Program-made: the position numbers and the translations under genes
Shown: piece after piece, positions 1 through 9,699 of the stretch
How positions within the stretch are numbered: position 1 is the first letter of the stretch
How the letters are laid out: every line of letters begins with the position of its first letter
Notes under the pieces: generated by a model
What the model was told of the DNA's origin: nothing
Database searches by the model: none
The model's input: only the letters and a program-made list of their open reading frames with translations
Origin: Oribacterium sp.
Lineage (GTDB): Bacteria > Bacillota > Clostridia > Lachnospirales > Lachnospiraceae
Direction of reading: 5' to 3'
Assembly (NCBI GenBank): GCA_024689585.1
Contig: JAILDF010000207.1
Span: forward strand, 1 to 38,658
DNA length: 38,658 nt

Positions 1-770
1 TATGCAGGACGGTCATCATAGCTCTGTGGAAGATAATCCAGAAGCTCCCTGACTTTCGCAAGGCAGTTGGCATCATCTTCATAGCAGAAATGTGCTACTC
101 CGGACTTTTCCATATGGAGCCGGCTTCCCCCAAGTTCGTCCATTGTGACAGTCTCACCAAGGGCTTCCTTTACAACCTCCGGACCGGTAAGATACATCTG
201 TCCGTTATCCTTCTGCATGATGACGAAATCCATCAGTGCCGGGGAATAACATGCCACTCCGGCACAGGAGCCCAGAATTACCGCAATCTGAGGAATGACT
301 CCTGAAGCACGCGCATTTGAGTTCAATATTTCAGAGCAGGCATCCAGAGCATATATACCCTCATCAATTCTTGCTCCGCCGCTGTCATTTATTGATATAT
401 ATGGTGCCTTATGATCTATTGCAAGCTGAATAAGGTTCTTCACTTTTCGTGCATTACCTTTGCTGATGGTTCCGCCCATTACCGTGAAATCCTGTGATGA
501 GATGAACACCTGTCTTCCGTTTATGAGTCCGTATCCGGTAACAACACCGTCGCCAGGATAATCTTTTCCATGAGCTTCTTCAAGAGGTACATCTGAAATC
601 TGAAGTCCTGCTATCTCTACAAAACTTCCTTTGTCAACTAATTCGATAATCCTCTCCCTGGCGGTCATTTTGCCCTTTTCGTGCTGGCGTTTAATTCTTT
701 CCGGTCCTCCGCCGCTTACCATCTGTTCACGTTTTGCCTTAAGTTGATCAAAATATTTTCTGTCCCACAT
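1..770 (-). CDS. Acyl-CoA carboxylase carboxyltransferase subunit (MmdA/PccB-like), 3' end cut by window edge
   Basis: Open frame with no stop in the window, so missing from the ORF track. Starts MWDRKYFDQLKAKREQMVSGGGPERIKRQHEKGKMTARERI..., followed by SSQDFTVMGGTISKGNARK and NDSGGARIDEGI, typical of biotin-dependent carboxyltransferases. Confidence 0.9.
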   Translation of the reverse strand, partial: MWDRKYFDQLKAKREQMVSGGGPERIKRQHEKGKMTARERIIELVDKGSFVEIAGLQISDVPLEEAHGKDYPGDGVVTGYGLINGRQVFISSQDFTVMGGTISKGNARKVKNLIQLAIDHKAPYISINDSGGARIDEGIYALDACSEILNSNARASGVIPQIAVILGSCAGVACYSPALMDFVIMQKDNGQMYLTGPEVVKEALGETVTMDELGGSRLHMEKSGVAHFCYEDDANCLAKVRELLDYLPQSYDDRPA

Positions 771-781
771 ATTACCCCCCT

Positions 782-2125
782 TTAGGTCCAACTACTGTTT
801 CTGATTGATCTGTATCTTGTTTTAATAAGAATCATACAAAGTAACACTGTGGCAAATGTAGCCACCGGTGTTGAAAACCATATTGCGTCTCTGCCGAAAA
901 TCGCAGGCAATGTAAATATTGCCGTTATAGGTGCGATCAGCGAAAGAAACATTGCAATGATAATTGAAGCAAGTCCATCCTCCAGACCTGTGAAAAAAGA
1001 AGCTGCAAACAGTGACAGTCCGTAGAAAACGCATGAGAAAGCATTTATTCTGAGGACATTTGCCGTGAGTGACTTAACTCCCTCATCGTAGCCTACATAC
1101 AGGCAGGCAATAGGTTCTGCCAAAAGCAGGCAGGCAGCATTAGCTATGATACCTGAAATAATGGTTATTACTGCTCCCTTTTTAAGGAGTCCCTGAACCT
1201 CCGCTTTATCCCCCTGACCATGCTTGTATCCGACAATTGCTACGGTTGTGGTTGAAAAACCATAAAATACCGCAATAAAAACTCCAATGGTATAATTTAA
1301 AATTCCCATTGCGGCTACCCCTGAAGCACCAAACAGCTTTATAAGCTGCACGTTCATAACAAGTTCAGTAATACTTTCCGAGACGGTATCAACCATTTCA
1401 GAAGCGCCATTAAAGCATATTTCAAAAAAACGCTTAAGATCAAAGGAGAACTTAACGAAATATAAACCTCCCTCGTCCTTTTTAAGAAATAAACGCAGAA
1501 TCAATACTGCTCCGACCGTAGCAGCAAAAGAGGTAGCAAAAGCAGCTCCCGATACACCCATGTTGAAATATTTTATCAATACATAGTCCAGAATAACATT
1601 TATCAATCCGCTGATTATGGATATTCCAAAGCCTAACCAGACCCGTTCCGTGATGGCCCAAAGCGAATCGAAACAGGACTGGAAAAGATGCATGGGCATA
1701 AAGGCAAAAAGTAAAACCGCATAATCCCGGCAATAGGGCATTATCTCCTCAGTGGCTCCGCAATAATGCAGGATCCGGGGCAAAGTCATAAGCACCAATA
1801 TTCCCAGGATTACTCCTGCTATGGCCATTGCAGCAATCATCATGCTGAAGATTTCCCGGGCCTTGTCCATTTCTCCTTTTCCCTTATGTGCTGCTATTGC
1901 GGCGCTGGAACCGGAGCCGAACATAAATCCCATCGCAAAAATCACGAGAAATATGGGTTGCACGAATTCAACTGCCGCAAAAGCATTTACACCCAGAAGA
2001 TTTGACACAAAATAACCATCTGCCATGGTAAAGGAAAGAATCGCTATTGCATGTCCGATGACCGGCAGGGAATAAAGCAGGAGCTTTTTATAGGTAAAGT
2101 GTTCACTCAATTCAATTTTCTTCAT
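782..2125 (-). CDS. MATE family efflux transporter
   Basis: 447 aa polytopic protein with MATE-like N-terminal region (LPVIGHAIAILSFTMADGYFVSNLLGVNAFAAVE) and duplicated membrane halves. Confidence 0.9.
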   Translation of the reverse strand: MKKIELSEHFTYKKLLLYSLPVIGHAIAILSFTMADGYFVSNLLGVNAFAAVEFVQPIFLVIFAMGFMFGSGSSAAIAAHKGKGEMDKAREIFSMMIAAMAIAGVILGILVLMTLPRILHYCGATEEIMPYCRDYAVLLFAFMPMHLFQSCFDSLWAITERVWLGFGISIISGLINVILDYVLIKYFNMGVSGAAFATSFAATVGAVLILRLFLKKDEGGLYFVKFSFDLKRFFEICFNGASEMVDTVSESITELVMNVQLIKLFGASGVAAMGILNYTIGVFIAVFYGFSTTTVAIVGYKHGQGDKAEVQGLLKKGAVITIISGIIANAACLLLAEPIACLYVGYDEGVKSLTANVLRINAFSCVFYGLSLFAASFFTGLEDGLASIIIAMFLSLIAPITAIFTLPAIFGRDAIWFSTPVATFATVLLCMILIKTRYRSIRNSSWT

Positions 2126-5100
2126 GCTTTTTTATTTCCCTTATGGTTTTCAATGAAAGTATACCCCTGATAACATCTTCATAGCCCTTCTTAAAGCGCT
2201 TAACAAATTCATCACTGTAAGCAAGGGTATTGTAGGTTAGATTCAGATAGAATCCGTCCTCTCTGCGGTGTACGAAGAAATCCCATACTTCATATTCATA
2301 GTCCTCTATCTCCTCGTACCTTGCCATATCTCCGCAGAATTCGAAAGTCTCCGCCTTATCTACACCCTGATAGGAAAATGCTGTTATAAGCGGAACAGGA
2401 TCAGCCGAATACAGTGCATGAGCCCGGCAGAGAAGGATATTCTCTTCCGTCTGGCGTACAAAATCCACGCCTGACATATCATCCTCTACAGCTACGCAAA
2501 GAGGGTAATGCCTATAAATTGCACCAAGTGTACGTTCAAAACGCGCATCATCTCTGGCGTTATAAATCGTAAGCGTTACCGCTCCGCTTTCTCCGTTACA
2601 CTTTGCCTGCATAAATCCGAAGGCCGCAGCCAGCAGACTTCCTTCAGTTACATTATATTTCTCCGTAAAGTCATCTACATCGGAAAGGCAGATATCAAGC
2701 TTTTCAAAAGTATCAAGGGTGTGATTATCATCACCCGGATCAAGATCGCCCCGAAGTTCTGATTTTTTATAACTGAAGGAATCAGTGAATTTATCATTCC
2801 ACTCAACCTCCTTTTTATAATCTTCGCTATCCATGTCTCCTTCGATCTGGTCATAATAATCAAGAACACTGAACTTTTCTTTCTCCGGTATCTGACCTGA
2901 ATATGCTGCATTCACATCTTCAATAAAGATTTCTATGGAGTCACCATCAATGATCGGATGAAGGAAATCAAAATAAAAGTCTGTTGACTCAGTACCATCC
3001 GGTTCCTCAATGATGAATATCCTCATCAGAAACATCCTCTCATTCGGAAGGTTCATGCTCTTTCGGATATTCTTTCGGAGTTCATCGTAGTCGGAGCGCA
3101 CAATTCTTTCAGGTATGACCTTAAAATCATCAAGACTTTTTTCATCCCAAAACCAACGGAGAGACCCGTCTTCAGCTTCCCTGAGCCTTGCATCAACAGC
3201 AGGATGCGCAAGAATCACCTGCCTTACAGCCTCCGCCAGTTTTTCCGGATCCGTTTTTCTTCCAAGGTGAATTGTTGCATCACAGTGAAGCCCATAACCT
3301 TCTTCTATCTCGTTACCCCAGTCATAATGCTGCCTGTGAAGCGGCCCAAAGAAGTGGCCCTCCTTTTTACTGCCTTCGAGAGATATCGGCATATCACGTT
3401 TTTCAAGAATTTTAGCGATTCCCTCCGGACTTCTTCCTTCATATAATATTTTGAATGAAAGCAAATGTTTACTGCATTCCGAAATAAGTCGCATTACCGA
3501 TAAACTGTCTCCGCCGATTTCAAAAAAGTCTGCATCGGCACTGACTTTTTCGAGCCCAAGTGCACGTTCAAAGCCTTTGCAAAGATCTCTCTCAATCTCA
3601 TTTGAAGGCTCTTTATATTCATTTGCACTTTCTTTAAAATCAGGCTGCGGTAATGCCTTTTTGTTAAGCTTTCCATTCTGATTTAAAGGAATGCGTTCAA
3701 TTCTCTCAAAATATGCCGGAACCATATATGGTGGCTTATCCTTGGTGATAAAGGAAGAAAGCTCGTCTTTGTTAAGCTCTTTATCCGATACTATATAAGC
3801 CGCCAGCATCTGTCCGCCCCTTGGTGCATCCCAGGCTACCACGGCAACATCCTTAACATCAGGATGCGAGCGAAGCACTCCCTCTACTTCCCCGAGTTCA
3901 ATTCTGAAACCACGGATTTTTACAAGGCCATCCCTTCTTCCGTGAAAACGTATGGTTCCATCCTCTTCATAGCTTGCCACATCACCTGTTTTATAAAGTA
4001 CGGCATAATCAGGATCATCCGAAAATGGATTTTTTATAAAGGACTTTGCTGTTGCTTCCGGTCTGTTGAGATACCCACCCGTAACCTGTACTCCCGCAAC
4101 ACAAAGTTCACCCTTCATTCCGGGCGGAACACGCTTTCCATCTTCATCCACAATATAGATCGCTGTGTTATCATTTGGCTTACCGATAGGATAATCTTCT
4201 TCAAATTTTGTCACATTATATGCTGTAATGGATACTGTTGACTCTGTCGGTCCGTATTCATTCACAACTATATAAGGGAATCTCGGTTCGAAAGGAGACA
4301 GTCTTTCTCCTCCAACCACAATATACTTAAGCTCCGGGCAATCCATGGTCAGTGCAAACTGACGTCCCACCTGGCTTGGAAGATCCGCAAGTATGATATG
4401 TTCTTTTCGTATGGTTTCTGCCAATTCCGGAAGATCCAGCTTCATCTCTTCCGGAATCACAACAATACATGCACCAACTGTAAGTGAAGGATACATATCC
4501 GCTATAGAACCATCAAACCCATAGCTGTTGTAACAGGTCACATGCCATTCCGGAGTGTTATTAAAATATCCTCTGTACCATGCACAGTATGCCATAACAT
4601 TTTTATGCAGAAGCCGCACTCCTTTAGGCACTCCCGTTGTTCCCGAGGTATAAATAAGCATAAACAAATCTGCAGGCTTCGGAGCCGCTGAAAGGAGATT
4701 TGTATCTTTTTCAACTTCATTCAATTTTTCGATTTCTGAAGCAGGAAAGATTTCAGCCGAATTATTTCCTATGATCTGCGCTCGTTCTTTCAATTCATCG
4801 GCGGCTATGATTATATCTGCGGCTGCATCCTGACGCATGAAAGAAAGTCTTTCATCAGGATAGGCCGGATCAAGAGGCAGATAAGCTGCTCCTGTTTTCA
4901 TTATACCCAGAGAAACTGTCACCATCAGCTCGCATCTTGGTATAAGAACAGCAACAACCTTTCCTCTTCCCATCCCCTTTGATAAAAGATACACTGCAAG
5001 AGCATCTGAAATACTATCCACTTCACCATAAGTCAGTCTTTTATCCTTAAATATGACTGCTTCGTTATCCGGATAGTTTTCAACGGTTCTTCGGAACATA

Positions 5101-5180
5101 TCCACAACCGTTGACTCTCTGTCATATTTTTTTTTATTATCATTAAAGCTATCCAAAAGCTTAGTAAGCTCTTTATCCAT
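2112..5180 (-). CDS. NRPS-like protein, adenylation - carrier (PCP) - condensation domains
   Basis: A-domain motifs LIYTSGTTGVPKGV, NEYGPTEST, YKTGDVASYEEDGTIRFHGRRDGLVKIRGFRIELGEVE; carrier motif FFEIGGDSLSVMRLI; C-terminal condensation-like region with FLHPIIDGDS (HxxxDG type). Confidence 0.92.
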   Translation of the reverse strand: MDKELTKLLDSFNDNKKKYDRESTVVDMFRRTVENYPDNEAVIFKDKRLTYGEVDSISDALAVYLLSKGMGRGKVVAVLIPRCELMVTVSLGIMKTGAAYLPLDPAYPDERLSFMRQDAAADIIIAADELKERAQIIGNNSAEIFPASEIEKLNEVEKDTNLLSAAPKPADLFMLIYTSGTTGVPKGVRLLHKNVMAYCAWYRGYFNNTPEWHVTCYNSYGFDGSIADMYPSLTVGACIVVIPEEMKLDLPELAETIRKEHIILADLPSQVGRQFALTMDCPELKYIVVGGERLSPFEPRFPYIVVNEYGPTESTVSITAYNVTKFEEDYPIGKPNDNTAIYIVDEDGKRVPPGMKGELCVAGVQVTGGYLNRPEATAKSFIKNPFSDDPDYAVLYKTGDVASYEEDGTIRFHGRRDGLVKIRGFRIELGEVEGVLRSHPDVKDVAVVAWDAPRGGQMLAAYIVSDKELNKDELSSFITKDKPPYMVPAYFERIERIPLNQNGKLNKKALPQPDFKESANEYKEPSNEIERDLCKGFERALGLEKVSADADFFEIGGDSLSVMRLISECSKHLLSFKILYEGRSPEGIAKILEKRDMPISLEGSKKEGHFFGPLHRQHYDWGNEIEEGYGLHCDATIHLGRKTDPEKLAEAVRQVILAHPAVDARLREAEDGSLRWFWDEKSLDDFKVIPERIVRSDYDELRKNIRKSMNLPNERMFLMRIFIIEEPDGTESTDFYFDFLHPIIDGDSIEIFIEDVNAAYSGQIPEKEKFSVLDYYDQIEGDMDSEDYKKEVEWNDKFTDSFSYKKSELRGDLDPGDDNHTLDTFEKLDICLSDVDDFTEKYNVTEGSLLAAAFGFMQAKCNGESGAVTLTIYNARDDARFERTLGAIYRHYPLCVAVEDDMSGVDFVRQTEENILLCRAHALYSADPVPLITAFSYQGVDKAETFEFCGDMARYEEIEDYEYEVWDFFVHRREDGFYLNLTYNTLAYSDEFVKRFKKGYEDVIRGILSLKTIREIKKHEEN

Positions 5181-5230
5181 TTACATTTTCTCCCGGGGAT
5201 ATCACATTACTTTTACGGTTCAACAATTCT

Positions 5231-6874
5231 TTATTTAAGAATATCCAAAATGCCGGAGTTTTCCTTCATCTTCCTTATAATCTCCTGCATTGTATCTGCA
5301 AAATTCTTCATGGCAGAATAGGAATAAAGTCCCGCATCATAATCAAGAACCAGTGAATAAGTTCCGTCTTCATGCTCATTGAGCTCTATATCCATCGCGC
5401 TTTCCGAAGCACTTTCCTCACTTTGCGGCAGCTCCTCTATTTGATTCTTTATACCGCCTAAAGATATGGTTCCGTGTCTTCCGATTGCTCCTTTTTGAAG
5501 GATAAAACATGAAAAGTTAATCTGAACACCTTCTTCGTAAACCGTTCCCAGACTTCGTCTGTGGAGGGTTTCTTCTTTTATCTTATCTTCAAGCTTCGAT
5601 AAAAAATCATTGGTATTTTCATCTTCCGAAAAGCTCCACCGGATTGGGAACTGTTCAAGCATTATGCCCATGAGACGGAACTCTTTTCCATTGGTTCTGC
5701 CGTTATGAACCCAGCTCATTATCACTTCTTTTTCACCGGTGACCTTTGCCATTGTCAGCATCGCAGCACCCATAAAAAAGCAGTGTTCGCTGAAAGGTTT
5801 ATCTTTAAAGAATGCCTTATCAATAGAATCAAATGGGAAGTCTTCTTCAGCATCTTCAGACTCTGCATTTGAATCCTTAGGCGGAAGATGTTTTTCTTTA
5901 GAAAAGCCCTCTGTCATAGCTTTCCAGTAATTTATTCCCTCCTTCATTGTTTCTTCATCATCGCTTGAAAGCTCTTCACGGATATATGCCGCATAACTGG
6001 TAGGGATGCGTCTGAGTTCATCGACGGTCTTGCCGCCAAGAAGTGATTTATAATACTTATCTATTTCCCTCCAAAAGAGCAATACGATGGCAACACCATC
6101 TAAAATTCCATGATAGAAATCCACGAAAATATATTGTGCTGAGTCAGTGCGGATTAACCTTATATTCCATAATTGACTGCCTATAAGCTTGTAAATCTTT
6201 TTTAATGTATTTTTACTGTTTTCAAATTCTTCATCCGACATTTTCTCAATGGTTATTTCCCCTATCTCACCATCGAACCTCTGGCAGATTTCTCCTGTAT
6301 CTTTATCCGCTACAAAGCGGCACTTAAATATGTCATGATCCTGAAGCACCGTTTCAACTGATGTTTTGAGAATATCCAGATTGATGGACTCATCAAGTCT
6401 CACCAATCCTCCGGCATTCATCATCGTAGAATTCACACGATTAAAATGTGTATCCATCATCCAACGCTGTATAGGACGTAAAGGGTATACATGATGATCC
6501 TCGTTTTTGATTTCCTCCAGATCCGAATAAACTATATTCAGAAATTCATCAAATCCGGTTGATTTAAATACATCAATTACATCTTCTGTAGGTTTGAAGA
6601 CTATTAAATTTCCGTTCCTGCCGATCATTTTCTTCTGGGTTGAAAGGACAAAACGCAGTCCTGCAGATGAGATATATTTCAGCTTCTCCATATCGATGAT
6701 TATTTCATCGATCTCTGTCTTTGTATCTATCTCAGGCACGATTTCCTTATTAATTTCCCTGACAGAAGCACCGTCAAGACGACCTTCAAGTGTTATCAGC
6801 ATCTGCGTATTTTCAATCTCTTTTGAGAATACCAAGCTCATTTTACTATCCTCCACGTTTATATAAATCTGCAA
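5231..6874 (-). CDS. STAS (anti-sigma-factor antagonist-like) domain fused to NRPS condensation-like domain
   Basis: N-terminal ~110 aa is SpoIIAA/RsbV-like (ITLEGRLDGASVREINKEI...IIIDMEKLKYISSAGLRFVLSTQKKM...FKSTGFDEFLNI); the rest starts YPLRPIQRWMMDTHF and has FVDFYHGILDGVAIVLLF, a condensation-type HxxxDG motif. Confidence 0.8.
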   Translation of the reverse strand: MQIYINVEDSKMSLVFSKEIENTQMLITLEGRLDGASVREINKEIVPEIDTKTEIDEIIIDMEKLKYISSAGLRFVLSTQKKMIGRNGNLIVFKPTEDVIDVFKSTGFDEFLNIVYSDLEEIKNEDHHVYPLRPIQRWMMDTHFNRVNSTMMNAGGLVRLDESINLDILKTSVETVLQDHDIFKCRFVADKDTGEICQRFDGEIGEITIEKMSDEEFENSKNTLKKIYKLIGSQLWNIRLIRTDSAQYIFVDFYHGILDGVAIVLLFWREIDKYYKSLLGGKTVDELRRIPTSYAAYIREELSSDDEETMKEGINYWKAMTEGFSKEKHLPPKDSNAESEDAEEDFPFDSIDKAFFKDKPFSEHCFFMGAAMLTMAKVTGEKEVIMSWVHNGRTNGKEFRLMGIMLEQFPIRWSFSEDENTNDFLSKLEDKIKEETLHRRSLGTVYEEGVQINFSCFILQKGAIGRHGTISLGGIKNQIEELPQSEESASESAMDIELNEHEDGTYSLVLDYDAGLYSYSAMKNFADTMQEIIRKMKENSGILDILK

Positions 6875-6927
6875 TCAGATCCTCTCATTATCATATCAAG
6901 CTTTCATGAATCAAATGAGAAACCGAT

Positions 6928-7512
6928 TTAATCAGATTGATATGAGTTTTCCTTTTTGCTGTTATCAAACGAAACAAGTTTTGTGCGATCTAATGCTATC
7001 ATTACCGCAGGAATCAATATAAGCTGAAGAGCAATACCCGGTATGGCTTTAAACAATGCTCCTGCCATGAATGCCTGAAACGTAAAAGCATTACCCTTAA
7101 GTCCCAGAAGTACTGTCTGAACAATCCCCCATACAACTCTGCCCGCAACCATCGCTATCAGGAGGCACTTGTATAAAGCCTCAGTGCACTTCCACTTAGA
7201 ATGGCTGTAAAGATAACCTGCCACAAAGGCATAGGTTGCAAGTTCAAAGGCCATACCTATGGCGGTCGGATACATCAGAGGCATACCAAAAATCATCGAC
7301 CTTAAAATCGGCAGGATAAATGCCATGGGTGTCCCCCACTTTTCTCCGACGATAAGCGCACATAAGAATGCCGGTATATGCATCGGCAATAACATACTTC
7401 CTATCTGAGGGATCTGCCCTGTCAGGAATGGAAGCACCAAACCTATTGCCAGAAACATTGCCGTAAGAACCATTTTCTTTATTGAATCACTTTTCATACT
7501 CTTTCCATCCAT
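6928..7512 (-). CDS. ECF transporter S component-like membrane protein
   Basis: 194 aa, multiple TM segments; AMFLAIGLVLPFLTGQIPQIGSMLLPMHIPAFLCALIVGEKWG resembles ECF S components. Substrate not inferable. Confidence 0.75.
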   Translation of the reverse strand: MDGKSMKSDSIKKMVLTAMFLAIGLVLPFLTGQIPQIGSMLLPMHIPAFLCALIVGEKWGTPMAFILPILRSMIFGMPLMYPTAIGMAFELATYAFVAGYLYSHSKWKCTEALYKCLLIAMVAGRVVWGIVQTVLLGLKGNAFTFQAFMAGALFKAIPGIALQLILIPAVMIALDRTKLVSFDNSKKENSYQSD

Positions 7513-7517
7513 CCTCT

Positions 7518-8639
7518 TTACATGGTTATCAATTCATATTCACGCGTCCCAAGTCCGATTTTTTCCGCATGTTCCAATGTCTCTTTCCATCTGACATTCG
7601 GATTGGAATCAAAGAAATGGTCGTGATGGTGATGCCAGCCGGGTTTATTTAAATTGTCGGAAAGCTGACTGTTGGGCATAGGGGTCGATCTGAGACAAGC
7701 ATCCACGCATGCCTGGTCAAGGGCAACCGGATCAAAGGAAGCAAAGAAGCCCACATCCGGAAGTATCGGAGCATCATTTTCACCATGACAGTCACAATTT
7801 GGCGAAATGTCACGGACCAGACTGATATGGAAACAGGGTCTTCCGGTGCACACTGCGGCACAGTACTCAGCCATCTTGCGCCCAAGTATCTCATTTGCAT
7901 CAGCGTTCAGGTTTTCAATCGCATCAAATCCGCAGGCACCTATACACCGACCGCAGCCCTTGCACAGATTCTGATCAATATGAGCTTTTTTATTCTCATA
8001 GTAAATTGCATTTGAGCCGCATTCCTTTGCACACCGGCCGCAGCCGCGGCACATATCCTCATGAACCGTCGGATGTCCGCTGTTATGCTGCTGCATCTTA
8101 CCCGCACGGCTTCCGCAGCCCATTCCTATATTTTTGATCGCACCTCCGAAGCCGGTAGACTCATGTCCCTTAAAGTGTGTAAGGGAAATAAAGATATCGG
8201 CATCCATAACAGCTCTGCCGATATAAGCCTCCTTACAGTACTCACCATTTGGCACAGGAACCTCTATATCATCCGTTCCTCTGAGACCATCTCCTATGAT
8301 TATCTGACATCCTGTGGTGATGGTATTGAAACCATTGATATTGGCGCAATCCAGATGTTCAAGAGCATTCTTACGTGAGCCCGGATACAGAGTATTGCAA
8401 TCCGTCAGAAACGGGATCCCTCCCTGCTCCTTAACCACATCAGCGACAGCCTTGGCATAATTGGGCCTTAAATATGAAAGGTTTCCAAGTTCACCAAAGT
8501 GCATTTTGATGGCTACAAACTTCCCGTCCATATCGATGCTGCCTATACCTGCCTTGCGAATAAGCTTCTGCATCTTGACAGTCAATGACGTTCCAACAGT
8601 CGTCCTGAAATCCGTAAAATATACCTTTGATCCAGCCAT
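7518..8639 (-). CDS. DUF362 domain protein with 4Fe-4S ferredoxin insert
   Basis: 373 aa; DUF362-type N-terminus (KVYFTDFRTTVG...FVAIKMHFGELGN) plus two Cys clusters (CRGCGRCAKECGSNAI, CKGCGRCIGACGFDAI). Confidence 0.88.
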   Translation of the reverse strand: MAGSKVYFTDFRTTVGTSLTVKMQKLIRKAGIGSIDMDGKFVAIKMHFGELGNLSYLRPNYAKAVADVVKEQGGIPFLTDCNTLYPGSRKNALEHLDCANINGFNTITTGCQIIIGDGLRGTDDIEVPVPNGEYCKEAYIGRAVMDADIFISLTHFKGHESTGFGGAIKNIGMGCGSRAGKMQQHNSGHPTVHEDMCRGCGRCAKECGSNAIYYENKKAHIDQNLCKGCGRCIGACGFDAIENLNADANEILGRKMAEYCAAVCTGRPCFHISLVRDISPNCDCHGENDAPILPDVGFFASFDPVALDQACVDACLRSTPMPNSQLSDNLNKPGWHHHHDHFFDSNPNVRWKETLEHAEKIGLGTREYELITM

Positions 8640-8826
8640 ATTGCCTCCTTATTAAATTGGCCCGAAAACAAAACTTGTGATAAAGAATATTTTACATCAT
8701 TTATGTTTTACGGACAATTTATCCGTAATAAAATATTCTTTTAGAGACGTGTTTGGTGGTCTATTTTTCCTCTGGCTATGGTGTCTTTCGGAAAGCAGCC
8801 ATGCCATGATATACACAACTTGATAG

Positions 8827-8870
8827 AATAAACCCGAAGAAATCATATGATCGATTTCTTCGGGTTTATT
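8827..8870. terminator. Rho-independent terminator hairpin
   Basis: aataaacccgaagaaat ... atttcttcgggtttatt, 17-bp inverted repeat, between DUF362 and esterase genes. Confidence 0.8.
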
Positions 8871-8880
8871 ATTTTAACTT

Positions 8881-9699
8881 TTATAAATTCTGTTTCGTCC
8901 GGTGATTCTCCGTCCATAAACGATTAACAATATCCATCCACTGTTTGCACTGGTCGCTCCAACTTGCAACGTGTGGATCAGCAATCCTGTTTTTTTGAGG
9001 ATCCTCCACAGCAGGTGTTGCCAGGCTCAAGCCATGAACTCCTTGTGGATATAAGTGGAGCTCTGCAAATACTCCATTCCTTATAAGTCCATTCATAAAA
9101 TTCATTGACGCCTGAACAGATACCTCTTCGTCTGTTACTGTGTGCCAAAGAAATGAAGGAGGGGTGTCACTGGTAATGTATTTTGCCACTTCAAGGTATT
9201 CGAACATTTCTTCATCATCCCCACACAGGCATTTGACAAGATCATGCCCATCAAAATCATGTAATTCCGTCACTGCGTATGAAAGGATCATCGCATCCGG
9301 TCTTATTGTTTCTGCAGTAAGACCAAGACCCAAAGTCTGGTCATTCCAATGAACCCCCAGCGATGCCGCAAGATGTCCACCGGCAGAAAAACCACAGACT
9401 GCCGTAAATGTGTTATTTCCCTTATCTTTTGCAACCTCTCTGACCTTGGAAACAGCCAAAGCCAACTGCCTAAGAGGTGTTTTTCCAAGCGGAGCATTCT
9501 CCATTCCTACAGAATAATTCAGAATGTAACACTGATACCCGGCCTTCTCAAACTCTTTTGCAACAGGCCATCCTTCCCGGGGACTTAGCCATAGGTAAGC
9601 TCCTCCTGGACATATCACGACAGAACCTTTGGGCTTACCGGTCATTTCTTCATATAAAAGTTCCGCACCGGTTTCATCAATTTTGATACTGCTTATCAT
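8881..9699 (-). CDS. Alpha/beta hydrolase, carbohydrate-esterase-like
   Basis: 272 aa; VVICPGGAYLWLSPREGWPVAKEFEKAGYQ oxyanion region, GFSAGGHLAASLG nucleophile elbow, YPQGVHGLSLA His region. Overlaps the uxaC stop by 4 bp. Confidence 0.85.
   Translation of the reverse strand: MISSIKIDETGAELLYEEMTGKPKGSVVICPGGAYLWLSPREGWPVAKEFEKAGYQCYILNYSVGMENAPLGKTPLRQLALAVSKVREVAKDKGNNTFTAVCGFSAGGHLAASLGVHWNDQTLGLGLTAETIRPDAMILSYAVTELHDFDGHDLVKCLCGDDEEMFEYLEVAKYITSDTPPSFLWHTVTDEEVSVQASMNFMNGLIRNGVFAELHLYPQGVHGLSLATPAVEDPQKNRIADPHVASWSDQCKQWMDIVNRLWTENHRTKQNL

Noticed and set aside
3864-4241. 125-aa plus-strand ORF
   Set aside because: Antisense to the adenylation domain; no RBS or motif support.
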